Shown here piece by piece: positions 8,471 to 17,096 of a DNA stretch of 64,000 nucleotides. This stretch comes from Candidatus Wallbacteria bacterium. Lineage in GTDB: Bacteria > Muiribacteriota > UBA6191 > JACPRK01. How positions within the stretch are numbered: the stretch's first letter is position 1; each line of letters starts with the position of its first letter. A model generated the notes under the pieces. It saw only the letters and a list, made by a program, of their open reading frames with translations. It had not been told where the DNA came from and ran no database searches. The DNA lies in contig JACQZN010000015.1 in assembly GCA_016213845.1 (NCBI GenBank), positions 99,117 to 163,116 of the forward strand, in the 5' to 3' direction. The translations under genes were made by a program, and so were the position numbers.

Positions 8471-11044
8471 TCACACCTTCTCGATGCGGACCGCGCACTT
8501 CTTGTAGTCGGGTTCCCGGCTGATCGGGCAGGTGGCGTCGAGCGTGACCTTGTTGATCAGCAGAGCCTCGTCGAAGAACGGAACGAAGACGGAGCCCTTC
8601 TCGGGGATGGAGCGCTCTCGCAGCTTCACGGTGGCCTCGATAGCGCCGCGTCTGGAGACGATCTTTACCTTCTGGCCTGCGTTGACACCGAGCTGGGAGG
8701 CGTCGTCGGGGTGGAGCTCGACGTAGGCCTTCTCGACGGCGCTGCCCAGCTCCGGAACGCGTCGCGTCATCGTTCCCGTGTGCCAGTGTTCCAGGACGCG
8801 GCCCGTGCAGAGCCAGAACGGGAAGTCCTTGTCGGGCGACTCGGCCGGCGGCTCGAAAGGCCGCGCCCAGACGACGGCGCGTCCGTCGGCCTTCTTGTTC
8901 TTGTAGAACTTGACGTCCTCGCCGGCCGGCACGTAGGGGTCCTCGCCGCCTTTGTACCGGTAGCGCGTCTCACGCCCGTCGACCACCGGCCACCGCAGAC
9001 CCCGGGTCTCCACGTAAGTCGCGTAGGGCGCCAGGTCCTTTCCGGTCCCCAGCGTGAACTTCCGGTACTCCTCGAAGAGCCACTCCTGGAGTGGTGTCTT
9101 GCCGGAGTCGAAAAGTCCTCCGTGTCCGAGCCTCTTGGCCACCTCGACGAACTGCCAGAGATCGTCCTTTGCCTCGCCGGGCGGGTCGACCAGCTTGTTC
9201 CACTGCTGCGTGCGCCGCTCGGTGTTGCCGAACATCCCGATCTTCTCGACCCAGAGGGCCGATGGGAGCACGACGCTGGCCAGCGCCGTCGTCTCGGTCG
9301 GATAGACGTCGCTGACGACCATGAACGCGTCGCCCGAGGCGAACGCCTTGCGATAGCGGTCCTGGTTGGGCAGGGTGACGAAGGGGTTCGTCGTGCTCAC
9401 CCAGAGGAACTTGAGGTCGCCCCGGGCCAGCGCCCGGAACATCTCGACCGTGTCCATCCCTGGCTCCGCGGGGATCTTCTCTTCCTTCACGCCCCAGATC
9501 TCCGCGGCCTTCTTGCGGTGCTCGGGTTCCGTGACGACCATGTCCGCGGGCAGCCGGTTGGCGACGACGCCGACCTCGCGGACCGTGCCGCAAGCGCTGG
9601 GCTGACCCGTCAAGGACAGCGGGTTCGAGCCTTTCTTGCAGATCTTTCCGGTCAGCAAGTGCAGGTTGTAGATGAGGTTGTTCATCCATGTTCCGCGCAC
9701 GTGCTGGTTGACGCCCATGCACCAGAGGCTGACCACGCCCTTGTTCGGATCTCCGTAGCGATGGGCCAGGTCGATGACCGTGGCGGCCGGGACGCCCGAG
9801 AGCTGCTCGACCTTCTCGGGAGTGTAGTCGTCGAGGAACTTGACGTAGTCGTCGAAGGTGATCGGCTCGGGCTTGTCGGCGAACTTGTACTTGTCCTCGA
9901 GGCCGTAGGTGAGGCCGGTCAGCCCCTTCTTGAAGACGACGTGTTTGTCTATGAAGGCGCGGTCGATCAGGTTCTCCTTCACCAGGACGTGCGCGATACC
10001 GTTGGCGAGCGCGAGATCGCTGCCCGGAGCGAAGGGGACGTACTTGTCGGCGAATCCCGAGGTGCGCGTGAAACGCGTGCCGAGATCGAGGATCTGGACC
10101 CAGCTGGCGTTGCGGCGGCGCTCGAGAATGCGCGAGAAGAGCACGGGGTGCATCTCGGCCATGTTGTTGCCCCAGAGCACGAAGGTGTCGCCCAGCTCGA
10201 AGTCGTCGTAGCAACCCATCGGCTCGTCGGAGCCGAAGGTCGACATGAAGCCGGTGACGGCGCTGGCCATGCAGAGCCGCGCGTTGGCCTCGAGGTTGTT
10301 CGAGCCGAGCCCCAGGCGCATCAGCTTTGAGGCCGCATAGCCCTCGAAGACGGTCGACTGTCCGCTCAGGTACATGCCGACCGACCTGGGCCCGTGGGTC
10401 TTCACGGCAAGGGAGAGCTTCTCCGCGATCAGATCGAGCGCCTTCTCCCAGGTGGTCGGGACCAGCTTCCCGTTTTCCCGGACGAGGGGCTGCGTCAGGC
10501 GGTCCTTTCCGTAGAGGATGCCGGGCAGGTGGTAGCCCTTGACGCAAAGCAACCCCTTGTTGACGGGGTTGGCGCGGTCGCCCTGGACGGCGGCGACCTT
10601 GCCCCCGGCCAATCCGACCATCACGCCGCATCCGGTGCCGCAGAAGCGGCAGACGGCCTTTTCCCAGCGGACGTCGTTTTCGTTGGGGCGCCACTCGTGG
10701 CCGGGCTTCGGGAAGGCCGAAGCGGAGCGGGTCGCGCCGAGCGCCAGGGTGGAGGCCGCAAGCGCCTCGAGGAACCCGCGGCGGGAAAGTCCGCCAGTAT
10801 CGTCACTGGCAGTGCCGTCGCTTGCATAGGCCAGCTCGACGGAGGCGACTCCGGGCACGGCCTGCAGGCGCTCGAAGAGCCCAAGCTCCTCGGAGGGCAC
10901 GCGGGCCTCGAGGACGACCGCCACCCGGTCGCCGCCGGCGCGCGTCACGACGATGCCACTCTCTGCTGCAAGCCTGGCAGCGACCTCGCCCGACCGGCCC
11001 GGATGGGTCGACAGCAGCAGGCTGGAAATTCGCGATTGCGTCAT
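8471..11044 (-). CDS. napA: Periplasmic nitrate reductase with fused N-terminal NapD chaperone domain (NapD-NapA)
   Basis: Reduces nitrate to nitrite at a Mo-bis-MGD site. The 857-residue chain has three parts. Residues 5-75 look like NapD (ISSLLLSTHPGR ... VVLEA ... VPGVASVELAY), the chaperone that binds NapA's Tat signal. A twin-arginine signal follows, SRRGFLE at 87-93, with a likely cleavage site near ASA 108-110. Then comes a NapA-type catalytic part with [4Fe-4S] ligands C132, C135, C139, C167 (C-x2-C-x3-C-x27-C) and the molybdenum cysteine in ARLCMASAVTGFM, which closely follows NapA rather than Nas or Nar. There is no stop between NapD and NapA parts. Start ATG 11044 has GAGGTG upstream. 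The fusion is unusual. Confidence 0.93.
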   Translation of the reverse strand: MTQSRISSLLLSTHPGRSGEVAARLAAESGIVVTRAGGDRVAVVLEARVPSEELGLFERLQAVPGVASVELAYASDGTASDDTGGLSRRGFLEALAASTLALGATRSASAFPKPGHEWRPNENDVRWEKAVCRFCGTGCGVMVGLAGGKVAAVQGDRANPVNKGLLCVKGYHLPGILYGKDRLTQPLVRENGKLVPTTWEKALDLIAEKLSLAVKTHGPRSVGMYLSGQSTVFEGYAASKLMRLGLGSNNLEANARLCMASAVTGFMSTFGSDEPMGCYDDFELGDTFVLWGNNMAEMHPVLFSRILERRRNASWVQILDLGTRFTRTSGFADKYVPFAPGSDLALANGIAHVLVKENLIDRAFIDKHVVFKKGLTGLTYGLEDKYKFADKPEPITFDDYVKFLDDYTPEKVEQLSGVPAATVIDLAHRYGDPNKGVVSLWCMGVNQHVRGTWMNNLIYNLHLLTGKICKKGSNPLSLTGQPSACGTVREVGVVANRLPADMVVTEPEHRKKAAEIWGVKEEKIPAEPGMDTVEMFRALARGDLKFLWVSTTNPFVTLPNQDRYRKAFASGDAFMVVSDVYPTETTALASVVLPSALWVEKIGMFGNTERRTQQWNKLVDPPGEAKDDLWQFVEVAKRLGHGGLFDSGKTPLQEWLFEEYRKFTLGTGKDLAPYATYVETRGLRWPVVDGRETRYRYKGGEDPYVPAGEDVKFYKNKKADGRAVVWARPFEPPAESPDKDFPFWLCTGRVLEHWHTGTMTRRVPELGSAVEKAYVELHPDDASQLGVNAGQKVKIVSRRGAIEATVKLRERSIPEKGSVFVPFFDEALLINKVTLDATCPISREPDYKKCAVRIEKV

Positions 11045-11073
11045 GGAATTCACCTCGCGCGGCAACGGGCGTG

Positions 11074-12417
11074 TCATTGCCCGTAGCGCTGTTTGTAGAA
11101 CTGGATCTGCGACTCGACCTGTTCCTTGGTGAGACCCTTGAGCCAGGTGTGGTGTTGGCTCGAGCCGATGACTTTCTCGACCAGCGCCGCGTCCAGCTCC
11201 TTGGCCTCGGGGAGGAACTTGTTGTAGAAGTGCTTGGCGACTTCGTAGGCGCCGTGCCACTGGACGAAGTCGGGGCCCATCATCGCGGCGCCGTGGCGGC
11301 CGCGGCGGCCTTCGTGGTGCCAGAGCTCGTAGAAGGTCCACTCGATCGTCTCGTCGAAGGGAGTCTTCGTGAGCTTGTTGGCCGCCTTCAGTCCGTCCAT
11401 GATCTCCTTGGCGGGCTTGGCGAACTTGTCGTTGTAGAGGTCGACGAAGCTGTCGAACTGCGTGAAGTAGTTCTTGGCCCATTGCTCGGAGTGGCAGTGG
11501 TTGCAGACGTCGAGCATGTTCTTGCGCTTGTCCTCCCACTTGTCGAGGCGAGTGCTGATGACGGGGCGCAGGGTCCAGGAGAGTCGGGTGCCGACGTCGT
11601 GGGTGACACCCTGGTTCTTGGTGGCGCTCATGTGGCAGGTGGCGCAGGTGGGCGCGGCCCAGTAGTCCTTGCCGGCGACCCAGGGCTGGGCGTTGAGGTT
11701 CATCTGGTTGCGGAAGGTGGCGAACCGCACGCCGTGCTTGGACTCGTTGTAGATCTCGATCTGCGGGTGGTCGGGCCCCATGTGGCACTTGCCGCAGGTC
11801 TCGGGGCTTCGGGCGATGGCGAGCGAGAAGTCGTGCCGGTAGTGGCAGGCGGCGCAGCTGCCCTTCGACTTGTCGGGGTTGATGCGCCCCATGCCGCCGT
11901 TGGGCCAGGTCGCCGGATCGAGCTTGCCGGTCGGCATCACCTTGATCTCGGAGCCATGGCACTGCTTGCAGCCGAGCGCCGCTGCCGGTCCGCCCTCGAC
12001 GATCTCGCCGAGGAAGTTGTCGAGAGAGCCGATGAAACTGGCGGCGTCTGCATGACGGCTGCCCTGCTGCTCGTGGAACTCCTTGTTGTGGCAGCGGGAG
12101 CAGTCCTTCGGGCTGACGATGGTGGCGATCCGTCGGCCATGGTGCTCGAAGCCGTCGACATCGTCCTTGAGCGCCTCGTGGCAGGTGAAGCAGCCGACGC
12201 CCTTTTGCGCGTGGCGCGAGTCCTCCCACTGCCCTACGACCACGGGCGAGGTCACCTTGTGGCAGGTGACGCAATCGCGGCTGTCGGGCGGCACGGCAGG
12301 TGTGATGCGGTGACCCAGCCGCTGCTTGCCGCCTTCGACCCAGGCGACGATCAGGAGGCCCGCCAGGAAGAGCAGGGCGAGGAAACCGACCAGGTATCGC
12401 TTCGCATCGAGTGTCAT
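11074..12417 (-). CDS. Membrane-anchored octaheme HAO-like cytochrome c
   Basis: 447 residues with an N-terminal membrane anchor (about residues 8-26) and eight CxxCH motifs (CVTCH, CFTCH, CSRCH, CKQCH, CAACH, CGKCH, CATCH, CNHCH). The C-terminal heme-free helical part has WHHEGRRGRHGAAMMGPDF, as in the hydroxylamine-oxidoreductase (HAO) family. HAO-like octahemes either oxidise hydroxylamine/hydrazine or, in the reductive group, reduce nitrite. Placed between cytochrome b and nitrate reductase, this copy may carry electrons to NapA, reduce the nitrite formed, or both. The ATG overlaps the cytochrome b stop by 4 nt. Confidence 0.88.
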   Translation of the reverse strand: MTLDAKRYLVGFLALLFLAGLLIVAWVEGGKQRLGHRITPAVPPDSRDCVTCHKVTSPVVVGQWEDSRHAQKGVGCFTCHEALKDDVDGFEHHGRRIATIVSPKDCSRCHNKEFHEQQGSRHADAASFIGSLDNFLGEIVEGGPAAALGCKQCHGSEIKVMPTGKLDPATWPNGGMGRINPDKSKGSCAACHYRHDFSLAIARSPETCGKCHMGPDHPQIEIYNESKHGVRFATFRNQMNLNAQPWVAGKDYWAAPTCATCHMSATKNQGVTHDVGTRLSWTLRPVISTRLDKWEDKRKNMLDVCNHCHSEQWAKNYFTQFDSFVDLYNDKFAKPAKEIMDGLKAANKLTKTPFDETIEWTFYELWHHEGRRGRHGAAMMGPDFVQWHGAYEVAKHFYNKFLPEAKELDAALVEKVIGSSQHHTWLKGLTKEQVESQIQFYKQRYGQ

Positions 12418-13466
12418 GCCAGGGCCTCCCAGAGTGTCAGTCCCAACAGAAAGAGAAATGCGACCACGCCGACGAAGATGCTGAGCTCGCTATCGGGCCG
12501 CCTGCGGCGGATGGCAGCGTCGATCCAGGGCCACCCTGCGAACAGCACCGCCGCGAGGCCCTGGGTCACCACGGCGGCCTTGAGCCCGGCCAGCTTGAGC
12601 CAGCGGAAGGCCCAGAAGAAGTACCACTCGGGTTTGATGTGCTCGGGTGTCACCAGTGGGTTGGCCCGCTCGCCCAGCCCGGGCGGGAACGCACAGACCA
12701 GGCAGGTGAGCACGATCATCAGCACCACGCCGATCGCCATCTCGGTCAGGAGGTGGTCCGGAAAGAACGGGAAGTGTTGCGGATGCTCCGGGTCCTCGTC
12801 GGCGAAATGGAACTCGGTCACTCCGATGAGTCGGATGAGCAGGATGTGGACGAAGAGAAGACAGGTGATGATCGTGGGTAGGACGCCGATGTGCAGGACG
12901 AAGAACCGCGTCAGCGTGTTGTCGCCGATGCGCTCGCCGCCGCGCAGCATCGCCCCGAGGAAATCGCCCATCACCGGGACGGCCGACGTGATGTTTCCCG
13001 CCACGGTCGCACCCCAGTAGGAAAGCTGCTCATAGACGAGCGAGTAGCCGGTGAAGCCGAACAAGAGCACCACGCCGAGGATGCACGAGCCGACCACCCA
13101 GTTGAGCTCGCGAGGCTTGCGATAGGCGCCGGTGAAGAAGACGCGCATCGCGTGGAGAACCACCGCCACGATCATCAGGTTGGCCGACCATTTGTGCAGC
13201 CCTCGGATGAACCAGCCGTAAGCCGCCTCGTCGGTGATGTAGCGGACGCTGTCGTAGGCCTTGCCGGGCTCGGGGACGTAATAGAAGGTCAGGAGGATGC
13301 CGGTGACGACCTGCACGAGAAAGAGGTAGGCCGGTGTGCCGCCCAGGCAGAACCACCAGCGTTTCAGGTGGTTCGGAACGGGCTCGTTGCCGAAGTGGGT
13401 CAACTGGTCGAGGTTGAGCGGGACCCGCTCTGCGAGCCAGCCGCGGGCGTCTTGGACGGGCGTCAT
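12414..13466 (-). CDS. b6-like cytochrome b of the nitrate operon
   Basis: A 350-residue integral membrane diheme subunit. The TM2 His pair is H-x13-H (HKWSANL...LHAM) and the TM4 pair is H-x14-H (HIGVLPT...VHIL), the b6-type spacing seen also in the first cluster. PEWY is present (KPEWYFFW), so the Qo half is included. Start and stop overlap both neighbours by 4 nt (Rieske upstream, octaheme cytochrome downstream). Together with Rieske it should oxidise quinol and feed the octaheme cytochrome; no NapC, NapH/G or cytochrome c1 is present. Confidence 0.93.
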   Translation of the reverse strand: MTPVQDARGWLAERVPLNLDQLTHFGNEPVPNHLKRWWFCLGGTPAYLFLVQVVTGILLTFYYVPEPGKAYDSVRYITDEAAYGWFIRGLHKWSANLMIVAVVLHAMRVFFTGAYRKPRELNWVVGSCILGVVLLFGFTGYSLVYEQLSYWGATVAGNITSAVPVMGDFLGAMLRGGERIGDNTLTRFFVLHIGVLPTIITCLLFVHILLIRLIGVTEFHFADEDPEHPQHFPFFPDHLLTEMAIGVVLMIVLTCLVCAFPPGLGERANPLVTPEHIKPEWYFFWAFRWLKLAGLKAAVVTQGLAAVLFAGWPWIDAAIRRRRPDSELSIFVGVVAFLFLLGLTLWEALA

Positions 13467-13897
13467 GACTCCTCCAGGACCAGGTAGACCTGGCCGTCCT
13501 TCTCGGTCAGTTCATAGCGGCCGAGCGCGAGGTTCTCGGCCTTTGGCGGGCCGGAGACGGGCGTGCCGGACGGATCGAAGACGCCCTCGTGGCACGGGCA
13601 GTAGAAGCGGCTCTTCTCGCCCTCCCAGTGGACCTTGCAGCCCAGGTGCGGACAGGTGTTGGAGAGTGCGACCAGCCCCTTGACGGTGCGGGTGACGGCC
13701 ACCTTGGCGCCGGACGGCAGCAGGTACTCCAGGCTCTGGCCCGGACCGATGGCCTCGACGGAGGCGACAAAGAGCTCTCGCCGCACCTTCTTCTTCGCGG
13801 GGTAGAGGAACCGGAGCGCGTAGACGGCACCGGTGCCGTAGGCCATCAACAGGCTTCCGAGCATGGCAAGCCAGGACAGGATGGAACGACGCTCCAC
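13463..13897 (-). CDS. Rieske [2Fe-2S] protein of the nitrate operon
   Basis: 144 residues, first gene of the operon. It starts MERRSILSWLAMLGSLL: paired arginines and a hydrophobic anchor resembling a Tat-type uncleaved signal, as usual for Rieske proteins. The cluster ligands are CPHLGC and CPCHEG. Its GGAGGC ribosome site lies just upstream, and a sigma-54 promoter lies 66 bp upstream of the start. It overlaps cytochrome b by 4 nt. Confidence 0.92.
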   Translation of the reverse strand: MERRSILSWLAMLGSLLMAYGTGAVYALRFLYPAKKKVRRELFVASVEAIGPGQSLEYLLPSGAKVAVTRTVKGLVALSNTCPHLGCKVHWEGEKSRFYCPCHEGVFDPSGTPVSGPPKAENLALGRYELTEKDGQVYLVLEES

Positions 13898-13962
13898 GGT
13901 GCCTCCTAGACGGTGAACAGCCGATTACCTTTCGGTCCGCTCGACCTGAGGAAGGTACAAAC

Positions 13963-13977
13963 GCAAGGGCTGTGCCA
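13963..13977 (-). promoter_or_regulatory. sigma-54 promoter of the Rieske-cytb-octaheme-Nap operon
   Basis: On the minus strand TGGCACAGCCCTTGC matches TGGCACG-N4-TTGC at all but one position, with exact GG-N10-GC spacing. The transcript would start near 13951, 54 nt before the Rieske start. It lies back to back with a sigma-54 promoter on the other strand at 14113. Confidence 0.82.
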
Positions 13978-14073
13978 GCAACACTACCGCAGGGGATACC
14001 GGAAATCGGCCGGCAGCCCCGGGGGACGTTCTGTCCGCATGGCTCCGGATCGGGCCGAAAAAGTAGGACATGA

Positions 14074-14110
14074 GGGTGCCCTGGGGGAGCCGGTGGTAGC
14101 CAGGGCATCC
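14074..14110. promoter_or_regulatory. Inverted repeat, candidate activator-binding site
   Basis: GGGTGCCCTGG (14074-14084) and CCAGGGCATCC (14100-14110) form an imperfect inverted repeat with arms 15 bp apart. It lies about 125-160 bp upstream of the minus-strand sigma-54 start, a usual distance for an enhancer site of an NtrC-type activator. It also abuts the plus-strand promoter. Assignment is by position only. Confidence 0.35.
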
Positions 14111-14112
14111 GG

Positions 14113-14127
14113 TGGCCCGGGTGTTGC
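14113..14127 (+). promoter_or_regulatory. sigma-54 promoter of the kinase/regulator pair
   Basis: TGGCCCGGGTGTTGC followed by T gives GG-N10-GC with one mismatch in the -24 element. The transcript start would be near 14139, 76 nt before the kinase start. If the downstream regulator acts here, the circuit is autoregulatory. Confidence 0.72.
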
Positions 14128-14214
14128 TGCGGCAGCCCGGATCTCGTAACATGCGGGCACCGACCACCCGACCGGTGGCAGGGCCCCGGCTGTGGGGGTA
14201 AGGAAGACCTTACA

Positions 14215-15456
14215 ATGCTGTGGGACGTACTCATTGCCGTCGTGGCGATCGCGGGGACGTTCGCACTCATGCAGCGGAAGATGCGCAAGGAGTTCCTCCG
14301 CCGGGACGGGTGGCGCGAAAACGTCGAAGCGGAGCTGGCCCGGCTGCGGGTGAAGGAGTCGACCCAGGGGGCGCAGCTCGCGGCGATGTCGCAGGGGCTG
14401 AAGCTGGCGGTGACGCCCGTGGGTCCCGATATGCGGGTCTTGCCTCCCCCGGACGTGAAGAGCTGCGAGGGCAAGTGCGAGACGAAGCCCGGCGAGCCTT
14501 GTTACCAGGTGCTCTGGAACAGGAGCGAAGTCTGCGAGGACTGCCCCGCCACGCGCAGCTTCGAGAGCGGCAACGCGGAGGCCGGCGAAGTGGTGACGGG
14601 CAGCGGTCCGGGCGACCGCCAGTACTACCAGGTCATCACGAGCCCCGTCCACGGCCCCAACGGCCAGGTCACGCATGTGCTCGAGATGGTCCGCGACGTT
14701 TCCGACCGGCGCCGCATCGAGATGCAGCTTCTGCAGGCGGGCAAGATGGCCGCCCTGGGCGAGCTGGCCGCCTCGATTGCCCACGAGATGAACAACCCAT
14801 TGGCCAGCATCAGCGCCTACGCCGAGCAGCTGGTCGAGGCGGCCAAGCACCCGGCATTGACGGCGCTGCCCGAGTTTCGCAAGTTCCCGGGCCACTTGAC
14901 CGTGATCCGCAAGAACGTGAAGCGCTGCTCGGAGATCATGCGGACGTTGCTCGACTTCGCACGCCAGAAGGAGGAGGCCCCGGAGCTACTCGACCTCGAA
15001 TCGGCGTTGGTCGAGACGATGGCGCTGGTCGAGTTCGACGCCCGCCATCAGGGCATCACGGTGGAGCGGCAAATCCCCGAGGGGCTCTCGAGGGTGCGCT
15101 GTCAGCGGGGAGAGCTCCAGCAGGTCTTTCTGAACCTTTTGACCAACGCGCTCGACGCCAGCCCACCCGGCTCGACGATTTCCGTGCGCGCCCGCGACGC
15201 CGAGGACGAGATTGCGATAGAATTCGAGGACCATGGTTGCGGCATCCCCGAGGCAAACCGCGAGCAGATCTTTTCGCCCTTCTTCACGACCAAGCCCCAG
15301 GGCAAGGGGACGGGACTGGGATTGGCCATCTGCACGCGGATCTTGAAGCGAATGCGAGGACGTCTCACATTCGCGACCCACGAGGGGCAAGGAACCACTT
15401 TCACCGTCTGGCTTGCGAAGGCGCAGTCACCGGCAGGCAATAGCGAGGCAGCCTAG
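14215..15456 (+). CDS. Sensor histidine kinase with cysteine-rich PAS-like domain
   Basis: 413 residues. A short N-terminal membrane segment (about residues 2-18) is followed by a PAS-like region carrying CEGKC, PCYQVLW and VCEDCPA: six cysteines within about 40 residues. Next come a phospho-acceptor helix with AHEMNNPLASISAYAE and an ATPase domain with NLLTNALDA (N box), DHGCGI (G1), FSPFFTTK (F) and GTGLGLAI (G2). The cysteine set suggests a redox, metal or heme-linked signal, though the ligand is unknown. The next gene begins directly after its stop. Most likely it phosphorylates that NtrC-type regulator to control the divergent nitrate operon. Confidence 0.92.
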   Translation: MLWDVLIAVVAIAGTFALMQRKMRKEFLRRDGWRENVEAELARLRVKESTQGAQLAAMSQGLKLAVTPVGPDMRVLPPPDVKSCEGKCETKPGEPCYQVLWNRSEVCEDCPATRSFESGNAEAGEVVTGSGPGDRQYYQVITSPVHGPNGQVTHVLEMVRDVSDRRRIEMQLLQAGKMAALGELAASIAHEMNNPLASISAYAEQLVEAAKHPALTALPEFRKFPGHLTVIRKNVKRCSEIMRTLLDFARQKEEAPELLDLESALVETMALVEFDARHQGITVERQIPEGLSRVRCQRGELQQVFLNLLTNALDASPPGSTISVRARDAEDEIAIEFEDHGCGIPEANREQIFSPFFTTKPQGKGTGLGLAICTRILKRMRGRLTFATHEGQGTTFTVWLAKAQSPAGNSEAA

Positions 15457-17013
15457 ATGCGACGAGGCATGGACATCCTCATCGTCGACGACGAGGAGGA
15501 CATCCGCACCGTCATCCACGAGCGATTCGAGGAGCGGCAGGATCACCCGACGATGGCATCCAACGCCGCCGAGGCGCTGGGGCTGTGCCACGACCGGTAC
15601 TTCGACGTGGCGATCCTCGACATCAAGATGCCCGGGATGGATGGCATCGAGCTCTACCGTCAGCTCAAGGAGATCCAGCCGACGATGGAGGTTCTCTTCA
15701 TCACGGGCCACGCCTCGGTCGACACGGCGCTGGAGGCGATGAAGCTGGGCGCCTACGACTACTTGATCAAGCCAGTGGAGCTGGCCGAGCTGGAGATCCT
15801 GGCGCGCAAGGCCTACGAGAAGAGGATGCTGCGCAAGCAGACGATCCTGCTGAAGGAGGAGCTGGCGCGGCGGGGCGTGCGGGCCGGGCTGGTGGGGACG
15901 AGCCCTGTGCTGGACGACGTCTTGCGCTCGATCCACCAGGTGGCCCGCACGGATTCGCCGGTGCTGATCGAGGGCGAGACGGGCACGGGCAAGGAGCTGG
16001 TGGCGCAGGAGATCCACGCGGCCAGCGCCCGGCGCGACAGCCCCATCATCGCCGTCAACTGCGGGGCGCTGCAGGACACGCTCATCGAGAACGAGCTCTT
16101 CGGCCACGAGAAGGGAGCCTTCACCGGCGCCATCGCGTTCAAGAGAGGGCTCTTCGAGGCGGCCGACGAGGGGACGCTCTTCATCGACGAGATCGGCGAG
16201 CTCAACATGGCGGCCCAGGTCAAGCTCTTGCGGGTGCTGGAAACGGGCGCGTTCCGGCGGCTGGGCGACACGCGAGAGACGCACGTGGACGTGCGGCTGA
16301 TCTGCGCCACGAATCGCATCCTCGAGGAGGAGGTCCGCAAGGGACGCTTCCGCGAGGACCTGTTCTACCGGCTGAACGTATTCCGGATCGAGATCCCGCC
16401 CCTCAGACAGCGCAGGGAGGATGTCCCGCTGCTGGCCTACCATTTTCTCAAGCACGGGCGGGCGGCGGTCGGCAACGCCCCCACCGAGATCCAGCCCGAG
16501 GCGATGGAGATCATGCTGGCGCACGACTGGCCGGGCAACGTTCGGGAGCTGGCCAACGCGATCGAGCACGCCACGATCCTGTCCATGGGAAGGCCGATCA
16601 TCGAACCCGCGGACCTGCCCGGCACCGTCCGGCGAGGCGCGGTGCGGGCTGCAACCGGCACGCCTTCCCACGCAGCCCCGGTGATCCGGGAGTTCGCCTT
16701 CCGGGAGGCGCTGCCGGCCAGCTCGCCGGCGCCGCTCGGACCGCCGCCCCCGAGAATCGTGGAGCAGCCGTTCGCGGCTGCGTCGCCTCCACAGGAGTCG
16801 GTGGTGCCAGCGGCTCCCGTGACTCCAGTTACGCATATGGGGCACTCGCTGGCGGACGTCGAGAAGATGCACATCCTCGAGAGCCTCAAGGAGGCCGGCG
16901 GCAACCGGACGCGCGCGGCGCGCTCGCTGGGAATCAGCGTGCGCCACCTGCGGCGCAAGCTGCACGCGTACGGTTACAAGGACGGCAAGGACGACGCGCC
17001 GGTCGAGCCCTGA
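15457..17013 (+). CDS. NtrC-family sigma-54-dependent response regulator
   Basis: 518 residues: receiver domain (DDEED acidic pocket, phospho-Asp in VAILDIKMPGMDG, Lys in LIKPVE), AAA+ domain with Walker A GETGTGKE, the sigma-54 contact loop GAFTGA, Walker B TLFIDEIGE and the second-region arginines, then a long Pro/Ala-rich linker (about residues 400-450) and a Fis-type helix-turn-helix (EAGGNRTRAARSLGISVRHLRRKL). It directly follows its kinase. Seven sigma-54 promoters lie within 26 kb, most in front of cytochrome or regulator genes, making it their likely activator. ATG 15469 is an alternative start. Confidence 0.95.
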   Translation: MRRGMDILIVDDEEDIRTVIHERFEERQDHPTMASNAAEALGLCHDRYFDVAILDIKMPGMDGIELYRQLKEIQPTMEVLFITGHASVDTALEAMKLGAYDYLIKPVELAELEILARKAYEKRMLRKQTILLKEELARRGVRAGLVGTSPVLDDVLRSIHQVARTDSPVLIEGETGTGKELVAQEIHAASARRDSPIIAVNCGALQDTLIENELFGHEKGAFTGAIAFKRGLFEAADEGTLFIDEIGELNMAAQVKLLRVLETGAFRRLGDTRETHVDVRLICATNRILEEEVRKGRFREDLFYRLNVFRIEIPPLRQRREDVPLLAYHFLKHGRAAVGNAPTEIQPEAMEIMLAHDWPGNVRELANAIEHATILSMGRPIIEPADLPGTVRRGAVRAATGTPSHAAPVIREFAFREALPASSPAPLGPPPPRIVEQPFAAASPPQESVVPAAPVTPVTHMGHSLADVEKMHILESLKEAGGNRTRAARSLGISVRHLRRKLHAYGYKDGKDDAPVEP

Positions 17014-17096
17014 GTTGCCATCGCAGACCCGGAGGCGCAGGCGAGCGTGACTTTGCGGGGGCAGCGGTCACGAACCAGGCCAAGAAGCATGAATCA

